DNA of 49,541 bases from Akkermansia sp. (lineage in GTDB: Bacteria > Verrucomicrobiota > Verrucomicrobiia > Verrucomicrobiales > Akkermansiaceae). Below the pieces are notes generated by a model that did not search any database, was not told the DNA's origin, and saw only the letters and a list, made by a program, of their open reading frames with translations. The position numbers and the translations under genes are program-made. Shown here in pieces: positions 44,437 through 49,541 of this stretch. Location of the stretch: assembly GCF_020860705.1 (NCBI RefSeq), contig NZ_JAJBTT010000022.1, forward strand, positions 1-49,541. Direction: 5' to 3'. Positions within the stretch are counted from its first letter, which is position 1. Each line of letters starts with the position of its first letter.

Positions 44437-44465
44437 TTGGACAGCCCTGTGGCTGGTTTGATAGA
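44437..44465 (+). promoter_or_regulatory. Weak candidate promoter for the porin at 44.5 kb
   Basis: TTGGAC is followed by a 17-bp spacer and GATAGA. It leaves a leader of about 65 nt. Match quality is poor. Confidence 0.3.
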
Positions 44466-44537
44466 CAGAACACGTCTCCGTGAGGAACCACTTCCCCGGA
44501 AGACCTTCTCACAGACAACACCAACCATAGAAAATAT

Positions 44538-45878
44538 ATGAAAACCTATACCCTCCCCGTCATCGGCATCATGACCCTCGGAGCCGCCGCCTTTGCCAGT
44601 ACGACGCCCTCCACGGCCTCCACCGGAGACGTCCTGCTGCCCCGCGACAGTTTTTCCACCTGCAAGTGGCTCGGCGACCGCTTCAAGTGGTTCAATGCAG
44701 AACGGGACCATAAAAATCCCTACATCCAGGAATTCAACGTCTCCCTGCGCATGCAGTACGGCCTGGACTGGATTGACCCGAACGGCGAAGGGCGCGTGAT
44801 GGGTGAAAAGGAAGGCAATGGCCGCCGCTTCAACGATGAATGGCGCCGCTTCCGCGCCGGGTTCAACATGAAGTTCCTGAACAACTTCAAACTCAACAAC
44901 GTCTGGAACATCGGCGGCATGGACGGTCTGGAAAGCTACAACGCGAAGACCAACACCTGGGACACCTCCGACCTGACCTATTCCCTGTATGAATTGAATC
45001 TGGAATACAAGGGAGGCCCCGTCACCTACGCCCTCGGCAAGATAAAGCCGCGCATCACGGGGGAATACCGCACCTCCTCCTCCGCCATCCTGACCATTGA
45101 ACGCTCCATGCTGGTCAACCAGCTCCGCTCGGAAACCAACTACGGCTTCCAGATGAACAATTCCGACAAGAACGACAAGCTTGGCTGGGCTGCGGGCATC
45201 TGGATGAACGGCAACGGAGGCACCGGAACCGGAACGTTCAACAACCGCATTGAACCCGCCTTCAACTCCCAGGACAACTGCTTTGTCACCGGCACGCTGA
45301 GCTATGATACGTCGAACGACGTTTTCCTGAAAAAAAGCCGTCTGTGGCTGGATTACGCCCACAACTTCACCAAGTGGGGGGACGACGCCCAGAACAAGGC
45401 GTATGAAAAGCTGCATGACTACGGCTTCAAGTCCAAGTACCAGGGCACGGGCGCCAAGGACGTGGTGGCCCTGACGTGGGAAGGATCCCAGGGGGACTTC
45501 TCCCTGATGACGGAAGTGATGGCGGGCTTCAACGTCATCGGCATGAAAGCCGGGGCTGAAAACGTCTTCGGCGTGACCGTCATGCCGTCCTATAAATTCA
45601 CGCCCAACTGGGAAGGCGTCCTCCGCTACCAGATGGCGGCGGGCAGCAACGCCGTGAAGTGGGAAAAGCGCTACACGCAGAACTCCACCTATTCCGGCAC
45701 GTCCGATTGCATGCAGGCCCTGTACCTGGGAGTCAATTACTACATTTTCGAATGCAACCCGAACATGGCCAAAATCATGGCGGGCATCGAATACGCCCAC
45801 TCCAACGGTACGGACGCCAGCAAGCAGAAAGGCTTCACCGGCTGGAGCTACAACATCGCCTTCCGCACCAACTTCTAA
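44538..45878 (+). CDS. Porin-like outer-membrane protein (phosphate-porin type)
   Basis: The 446-residue product has a signal peptide (MKTYTLPVIGIMTLGAAAFA). It has alternating hydrophobic/hydrophilic beta strands throughout, and a C-terminal Phe (AFRTNF) for barrel assembly. Blocks such as NEFNVSLRMQYGLDWID-type and FRAGFNMKFLNNFKLNN are similar to OprP/OprO-type phosphate-selective porins. The substrate cannot be assigned. It is followed by a clear terminator. It is the second porin in this window (the other is at 2543-3850); the two are not closely similar. Confidence 0.78.
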   Translation: MKTYTLPVIGIMTLGAAAFASTTPSTASTGDVLLPRDSFSTCKWLGDRFKWFNAERDHKNPYIQEFNVSLRMQYGLDWIDPNGEGRVMGEKEGNGRRFNDEWRRFRAGFNMKFLNNFKLNNVWNIGGMDGLESYNAKTNTWDTSDLTYSLYELNLEYKGGPVTYALGKIKPRITGEYRTSSSAILTIERSMLVNQLRSETNYGFQMNNSDKNDKLGWAAGIWMNGNGGTGTGTFNNRIEPAFNSQDNCFVTGTLSYDTSNDVFLKKSRLWLDYAHNFTKWGDDAQNKAYEKLHDYGFKSKYQGTGAKDVVALTWEGSQGDFSLMTEVMAGFNVIGMKAGAENVFGVTVMPSYKFTPNWEGVLRYQMAAGSNAVKWEKRYTQNSTYSGTSDCMQALYLGVNYYIFECNPNMAKIMAGIEYAHSNGTDASKQKGFTGWSYNIAFRTNF

Positions 45879-45907
45879 ACCACCGGAAGACACTATCCCG
45901 TCAATAC

Positions 45908-45939
45908 ATGGCCGTCCTAGTCAAGGATGGCCATTTTTT
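45908..45939 (+). terminator. Rho-independent terminator of the porin gene
   Basis: ATGGCCGTCC and GGATGGCCAT pair (one mismatch) around a 7-base loop, followed by TTTTTT. Confidence 0.85.
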
Positions 45940-46927
45940 ATGGAGGAAAAACTCATTTGACGGCCCCTCCGGAAAGCGACCACCGTCACTTCTGTGATGC
46001 CATCCCCATTCAATAAATCGGAAAAGGCGTATCCCATTTCCATTTGAAGTACATGGGAATTCCTGATGGAGTAATTGGCAGACGTATGCCTTAAAACATA
46101 TCAGGGCCACTCCTTTTCTTCTCTGTCCCATCCGACTAGATATTTCACCGCTCTCCATTCTCCGGGCCAGTTCATGAAAAATACGAGCTCCTCCACAAAC
46201 TTCATGGCCGCGACTCTTTCCAACTGGATTCCCAAAACCGGAATGATCGTTATGATGCCAATCCTTCTATCTTGCGGTCCCACCTTTTAAAGGGACCTTC
46301 TTCCGGAGATTGATCTGCCCCATATCCAGGTATTTCACCTCCTCCAAGAGAATACCCAATACTACATGAATCCTACTGTGATCAAACACAGCTCATTGGC
46401 ATATTCCTCCGTCACCAACAACCGATACATTTCTCTCAAGAATAGCACAGACATGGTACTTTCCTTTAACCTCAGCGGCTCCACATACACCACCAGTTTT
46501 TCTTGTGCCAATTCCATTTCACGGCTGTCCTGAAAACGCCGCCTATACCAACTTCGCCTTACATCTCTGCAGACGAGTGGCAATGACTCTTTCAGCTAGC
46601 TCCGACATCCCTAGGCTATAATAAAGCGGACGGGTCTCTGAATGATTTCCGAACAACGCCTTAACAATCGCCGGGTTATATAATAAAAATCATCTTTGGT
46701 TGTTTTCTTCTGTCCTCCTAGAGCTTCCATGATCACATCCACTTCCTCTCTTGAACGTACCCGTCTTTCTTCTACAGCGGGATGTCTTTTCTCGCCTGTT
46801 TTTGCCTTTTACCACGCTTCCTGCTGGCCTGCAACAATTCTTGTACCCGCTGAACGGCCTCCACCACACCCAAAACTGTTTTTCTGAAAAATCGCCAGCA
46901 CTGCATGATCCAGTGATAGAATTCCAT
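45921..46927 (-). pseudogene. Multiply frameshifted remnant of an unknown protein gene
   Basis: Reading the minus strand from 46927, protein-like sequence continues through several frame changes. MEFYHWIMQCWRFFRKTVLG to QARKDIP runs to about 46775. It then shifts to AVEERRVRSREEVDVIMEAL and on to about 46680, then YNPAIVKALFGNHSETRPLY with ELAERVIATRLQ. Next come MELAQEKLVVYVEPLRLKES with SVLFLREMYRLLVTEEYANE, then LEEVKYLDMGQINLRKK, then GIQLERVAAMKFVEELVFF with MNWPGEWRAVKYLVGW, and finally ANYSIRNSHVLQMEMGYAF to a stop at 45921. At least four frameshifts are needed and no single frame exceeds 75 codons. I do not recognise the family. A low-GC composition and broken frame fit a decayed accessory gene. 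Confidence 0.5.
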
Positions 46928-47031
46928 CTTTCATTCCTCATTTTGCAATGAGATCCAAATCTTCCGTCCATTTTGCAAGATCATACTGAAAATAACATGC
47001 CTGGGCACTCTTATTTCATCAATTGCAGCTC

Positions 47032-47046
47032 CGAATTTAGAATCCG
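47032..47046 (+). repeat. Left 15-bp element of the second putative inversion site pair
   Basis: It reads CGAATTTAGAATCCG, i.e. CGAATT-TAG-AATCCG, the same layout as the sites near the autotransporter. It matches the reverse complement of the right copy at 13 of 15 bases, including an identical 9-base centre (ATTTAGAAT). Confidence 0.7.
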
Positions 47047-47200
47047 GAGTCAACGAAATTTTCTAACAGAGAACATTTTAAACACCTTAAAAGAACTTTG
47101 AAAAAGCACAACTTAAGGAAATATGGAGAAAGCAATCAACATTTAACCACATTATTGCCAGACAATTATATATATTTTTACCATTCCTGAAGAAATCTGT
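47047..47200. promoter_or_regulatory. Second candidate invertible segment, upstream of the lipoprotein cassette
   Basis: This 154-bp AT-rich segment lies between the two related elements. A candidate promoter on the minus strand (TTCAAA, 16 bp, TAAAAT; 47075-47102) faces the pseudogene. The plus-strand candidate (TTAACC, 18 bp, TATATA; 47143-47172) facing the lipoproteins is weaker. Inversion is an inference. Confidence 0.4.
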
Positions 47201-47215
47201 CGAATTCTAAATCCG
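47201..47215 (-). repeat. Right 15-bp element of the second putative inversion site pair
   Basis: On the plus strand it reads CGAATT-CTA-AATCCG. The 3-base core CTA is the reverse complement of the left core TAG, while the arms are the same. It ends 15 bp before the first lipoprotein start codon. Confidence 0.7.
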
Positions 47216-47230
47216 CATAAATAACCCTAT

Positions 47231-47581
47231 ATGTTCACAAAACCCATCAGCACAGCATGCGCAGTCATCCTGACTCTTGTGTCAACATCCTGTCAGAAAA
47301 GTCCCACAGAGCAGTTCCTGGACACGCAGGAAGACATGATCACGGAAATGGAAAGCGTCAAGGACCAATCCAGCGCCAATAAAGCAGCAGCGAAGATTAC
47401 CAAACTCCGAGCAGAATCAAAAAAACTTGAAGAATCTATGTCCCAAGAAGAGAAAAAGAAAATGTGGGATACAGAGAAGTATGGAAAACTTCTATTTAAA
47501 AAAGAACCCGTAAAAAGGCAGCTATTCCAGAAAGATTACTATGGTTCCTACGAACTAAGACAAGCGATGTTCGGAATGTAA
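47231..47581 (+). CDS. Lipoprotein, paralog family A, member 1
   Basis: The 116-residue protein has a lipoprotein signal (MFTKPISTACAVILTLVSTSC, lipidated Cys21). The mature region begins QKSPTEQFLDTQEDMITEM, then SVKDQSSANKAAAKI and a Lys/Glu-rich helix. It ends with KDYYGSYELRQAMFGM. The pattern D-x-S-S-A-x-x-A-A in the middle and YY-x-S-x-x-L near the end are shared with the lipoproteins at 48303 and 48635. The function is unknown; it is probably anchored to a membrane. It is the first gene after the putative invertible segment. Confidence 0.78.
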   Translation: MFTKPISTACAVILTLVSTSCQKSPTEQFLDTQEDMITEMESVKDQSSANKAAAKITKLRAESKKLEESMSQEEKKKMWDTEKYGKLLFKKEPVKRQLFQKDYYGSYELRQAMFGM

Positions 47582-47619
47582 CCATTCGGAGGGAGACAAT
47601 ATTCGTAACAGGTCATATT

Positions 47620-48237
47620 ATGTTCAGATTTCCCATTTCATTAAAACAGTGCTGCATTTTATCAGTTGCTACGGCTGCTCTGTTTTCGGTCTCCTGCTCT
47701 CCCATCGTGGCGGAATATACCTACCGGGGAACGGTCTCCGGCATAAGCGGCAGGCAGGCACGCGAATTGACCCTGAAAGAATATCAGGACGGAACTGTTT
47801 CAGGTAAATTGAGCATCCCATCATCCTCAATCATGGAACCGTCCTCCTGTGGAAGCATTGGCGGAAGAATCGACGGCAGGCGGATTGAGTTCCAGCTTAC
47901 CTCACTGGGACAATCCTACCTAAGTGCCAAAATGGCCTCTATGAGTAATGCAGGTACTATCGTTGCCTATAGAGGGAATATTTCCGGAAATCGCCATAGT
48001 ATCAGCGGTAAATGGCATGCAGCCAATGACCAGCGCTCCTATCTTCGGGGTGGCTCTTTTTCCTTTTATTTGACCAAGAAAAACGGTCGATCCGTCCACA
48101 AGAATGCTAAAACTGGAAAATCCAGTACAGTCAGTCCCGTTCCAGAGAACGACGGAATGCCAAGCTTCAGCGTGGAATCTGCAGGAAACAACAACTCTCC
48201 CAATATACAGCAACCTGTTGGTTTTACAGTAGAATAA
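47620..48237 (+). CDS. Lipoprotein of unknown function, unrelated to its neighbours
   Basis: The 205-residue protein has a lipoprotein signal (MFRFPISLKQCCILSVATAALFSVSC, Cys26). The mature part is beta-rich (RGTVSGISGRQARELTLKEY, DGTVSGKLSIPSSS, GGRIDGRRIEFQLTSL, YRGNISGNRHSISGKW), with repeated G-x-(V/I)-S-G-type turns that suggest a small beta-barrel or beta-sandwich. The C-terminal ~50 residues are polar and disordered (Ser/Asn/Pro-rich). It is not related to the three small lipoproteins around it. No family is recognised. The spacing of 38 bp to the upstream gene fits one transcript. Confidence 0.75.
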   Translation: MFRFPISLKQCCILSVATAALFSVSCSPIVAEYTYRGTVSGISGRQARELTLKEYQDGTVSGKLSIPSSSIMEPSSCGSIGGRIDGRRIEFQLTSLGQSYLSAKMASMSNAGTIVAYRGNISGNRHSISGKWHAANDQRSYLRGGSFSFYLTKKNGRSVHKNAKTGKSSTVSPVPENDGMPSFSVESAGNNNSPNIQQPVGFTVE

Positions 48238-48302
48238 CAATTTCTTTCCAAGGAAAAATACTCTTCAACACCAAGAATTCTCAACCATTACTATTATCTC
48301 TT

Positions 48303-48605
48303 ATGATGAAATCCATTGCATACCCATTCCTGACTCCTCTCCTGTTAGGAACCTTTCTCCTTACTTCATGCAGAAAGGACAAGGAAACCAAATTTGTGGA
48401 AGAAAAAATATCCATTCTTGAATCCGTTGTAGATGAGGAAAGCGCAGATGATGCAGCCTTAAAACTAATGGATGTCGACCTCAATAAAGCTAAATACGAA
48501 AAAGACAACTTCCAAACAAAAGTCAAATCCAGAAAACTCCTCAAAACGTTACAAGAAAAAAACTATTATAACTCCGAGAAATTAAAGGAAGCCCTTCAGA
48601 ATTAA
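48303..48605 (+). CDS. Lipoprotein, paralog family A, member 2
   Basis: The 100-residue protein has a lipoprotein signal (MMKSIAYPFLTPLLLGTFLLTSC, Cys23). The mature part is RKDKETKFVEEKISILESVV, DEESADDAALKLM, and a Lys-rich helix, ending KNYYNSEKLKEALQN. The shared blocks (S-A-D-x-A-A and N-Y-Y-N-S-E-x-L-K) identify it as a paralog of the products at 47231 and 48635. The adjacent start codon two residues downstream is equally possible. Function unknown. Confidence 0.78.
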   Translation: MMKSIAYPFLTPLLLGTFLLTSCRKDKETKFVEEKISILESVVDEESADDAALKLMDVDLNKAKYEKDNFQTKVKSRKLLKTLQEKNYYNSEKLKEALQN

Positions 48606-48634
48606 CATATACTCCACCTCATAACCATCACGTG

Positions 48635-48931
48635 ATGAAAAATAATATCTATATTATGGGAATAGGCATGGCGTCTCTTAGTGTCCTAATGACTTCCTGC
48701 GAACAAAAAGGCCCTAGAATGAAATTGCAGGAGGAAATCGTCAGTGCTCTGGAAAAAGTGGACGACAAATCCAGTGCGGATGAAGCCGCCCAAGACATTA
48801 ATGAAGCTCTTAGAGAATATAAAAAAGAAAAGATCGACATGGATCAGAATGAAAAACGTCTCAGAGAGTTGCAGAAACAGATCTCTGAAAAAAAATACTA
48901 TAACTCGGAAGCGTTAAAAATGGTTCTTTAG
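48635..48931 (+). CDS. Lipoprotein, paralog family A, member 3
   Basis: The 98-residue protein has a lipoprotein signal (MKNNIYIMGIGMASLSVLMTSC, Cys22). The mature part is EQKGPRMKLQEEIVSALEKV, DDKSSADEAAQDI and a long Lys/Glu helix (REYKKEKIDMDQNEKRLREL), ending KKYYNSEALKMVL. It is most similar to member 2 in its end and to member 1 in its middle. ATG 48635 was preferred over a GTG three bases earlier. The gene lies 29 bp after member 2. Confidence 0.78.
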   Translation: MKNNIYIMGIGMASLSVLMTSCEQKGPRMKLQEEIVSALEKVDDKSSADEAAQDINEALREYKKEKIDMDQNEKRLRELQKQISEKKYYNSEALKMVL

Positions 48932-49425
48932 CAGATTAATCTCTTTTCCTGTCAAAATAGTCCTCATCCTGATGATCATTTTTAAGGACTTTTCTTTATT
49001 CCCAGCTGTGAAAGAGACGACAGAAAAATATAACCACAAGTCCTTTAAACAGATTGGATGGCTTAATAAATTTGAAATACCCAACAGGAAAAGGAAAGCA
49101 AACCATCTCAAAGAGGAACTTTGGGCCTACTGAAAAAACACTTCTGTACACTTATCAGCAACTATTAATCCATTATTCGAAATGTTCAGAAACAGCAACC
49201 AAGTTAGAAGAGGTCCAGCATATCCAGACTGTCTGCCGGAACACTACCATTACCTCCTACGACTCTCACTTAAAGAAAGAGAATGAACACAGGATGGAAG
49301 GCGGATGATACCTGTCAAACAGAACATCATACTCATTGACATGGCTGAAACGAACTGCCGGATTCAGAAAGAACTTTATACAATAATCGGGAATAACGCT
49401 CCTTACGTACCATAACCGCATCACT
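48932..49425. other. Stretch without a convincing gene before the Q-rich repeat protein
   Basis: A 53-codon frame (48972-49133; begins MIIFKDFSLFPAVKETTEKY) is the only plausible small frame, but nothing supports it. No promoter-like pair or repeat stood out. It could contain remnants of a decayed gene. Confidence 0.4.
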
Positions 49426-49541
49426 ATGAATATTGATCCTTCCCAAACAGAACACCGGGGAGACCAACCCCAACAGGATTGGCAACAGGAGCCCCAGCAG
49501 GACTGGCAACAGCAGCCTCAGCAGGATTGGCAACAGCAGCC
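49426..49541 (+). CDS. Start of a protein with Gln/Pro-rich tandem repeats, truncated by the window edge
   Basis: ATG 49426 opens a frame of 38 complete codons plus two bases that runs off the end: MNIDPSQTEHRGDQ followed by repeats of PQQDWQQ. The last three repeats are very regular at DNA level, each 21 bp long. The repeat is extremely rich in Gln and has one Trp per unit. In related bacteria such N-terminal Pro/Gln tails often precede membrane domains, but nothing is visible here beyond the repeats. Confidence 0.55.
   Translation, partial: MNIDPSQTEHRGDQPQQDWQQEPQQDWQQQPQQDWQQQ
49468..49541 (+). repeat. 21-bp tandem repeat in coding sequence (PQQDWQQ units)
   Basis: Three full units of 21 bp and part of a fourth are visible at the window edge, all in frame and encoding PQQDWQQ with one Glu/Gln change. 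Such repeats can change copy number by slipped-strand mispairing. Confidence 0.8.

Larger units (their letters stand above)
46928..47230. other. AT-rich control region between the pseudogene and the lipoprotein cassette
   Basis: No gene is visible in these 303 bp. It contains two 15-bp related elements in inverted arrangement enclosing a 154-bp segment. Confidence 0.7.

Noticed and set aside
45921..47230. The AT-rich tail as an insertion sequence or prophage remnant
   Set aside because: I found no transposase motifs, terminal inverted repeats with target duplications, or phage proteins; the frames are broken and unrecognised.

Overview
The window looks like a chromosomal stretch of Akkermansia (Verrucomicrobiota), most likely A. 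muciniphila or a close relative. This is a judgement from gene content and style: a moderately GC-rich Gram-negative genome with a lipid A gene (lpxK), very large secreted proteins, one giant autotransporter, many small lipoproteins, and genes that mostly start without a strong Shine-Dalgarno site. No species-defining RNA gene is present.

Layout. Bases 1-7.2 kb carry a truncated secreted protein, a small helix-turn-helix-like protein, RNase D, an outer-membrane porin-like protein, a membrane-anchored unknown, a zinc-ribbon coiled-coil protein and lpxK. Bases 7.3-11.8 kb hold one 1,477-residue secreted M16 metalloprotease with an extra C-terminal domain that has caspase/gingipain-like His and Cys blocks. 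Bases 11.9-14.5 kb are an NfeD / flotillin / DUF4126 membrane operon. Bases 14.8-18.6 kb hold two entericidin-like lipoproteins, meso-DAP dehydrogenase, an L,D-transpeptidase and a YdeI-type protein. Bases 18.8-25.7 kb are a single 2,304-residue autotransporter, followed by its unusual promoter region and tRNA-Asp(GTC). Bases 26.3-45.9 kb are mainly housekeeping: ilvA, maf, hflX with an upstream duplicated module of secreted proteins and tiny lipoproteins, a Ser/Thr kinase, a ROK kinase, a CPBP protease, thiL, a two-domain acyltransferase, cmk-plsC-recF, a flavin reductase, rnc and a second porin. From about 45.9 kb to the end the DNA becomes AT-rich and accessory-like: a multiply frameshifted pseudogene, a cassette of four lipoproteins (three of them paralogs), and the start of a Q-rich repeat protein.

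Most notable signal. Two short intergenic segments look like invertible promoters. The one upstream of the autotransporter is 144 bp of DNA flanked by a perfect 16-bp inverted repeat (ACGGATTTGAAATCCG), and it contains a good promoter (TTGTCA-17-TATGTT) pointing at the autotransporter. The second, upstream of the lipoprotein cassette, is 154 bp flanked by related 15-bp elements. All four sites fit CGRATT-NNN-AATCCG. In each pair the 3-base core of one copy is the reverse complement of the other (TGA/TCA and TAG/CTA), as expected for recombinase crossover sites arranged for inversion. This suggests a shared recombinase, not encoded in the window, that phase-varies surface proteins. A pair of ordinary palindromic operators is the main alternative.

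Other points: several promoters sit so close to the start codon that the mRNAs may be leaderless (L,D-transpeptidase, the two-domain acyltransferase, rnc, and the secreted protein at 28.5-29.3 kb). No CRISPR array, intact insertion sequence, prophage or rRNA gene was seen.
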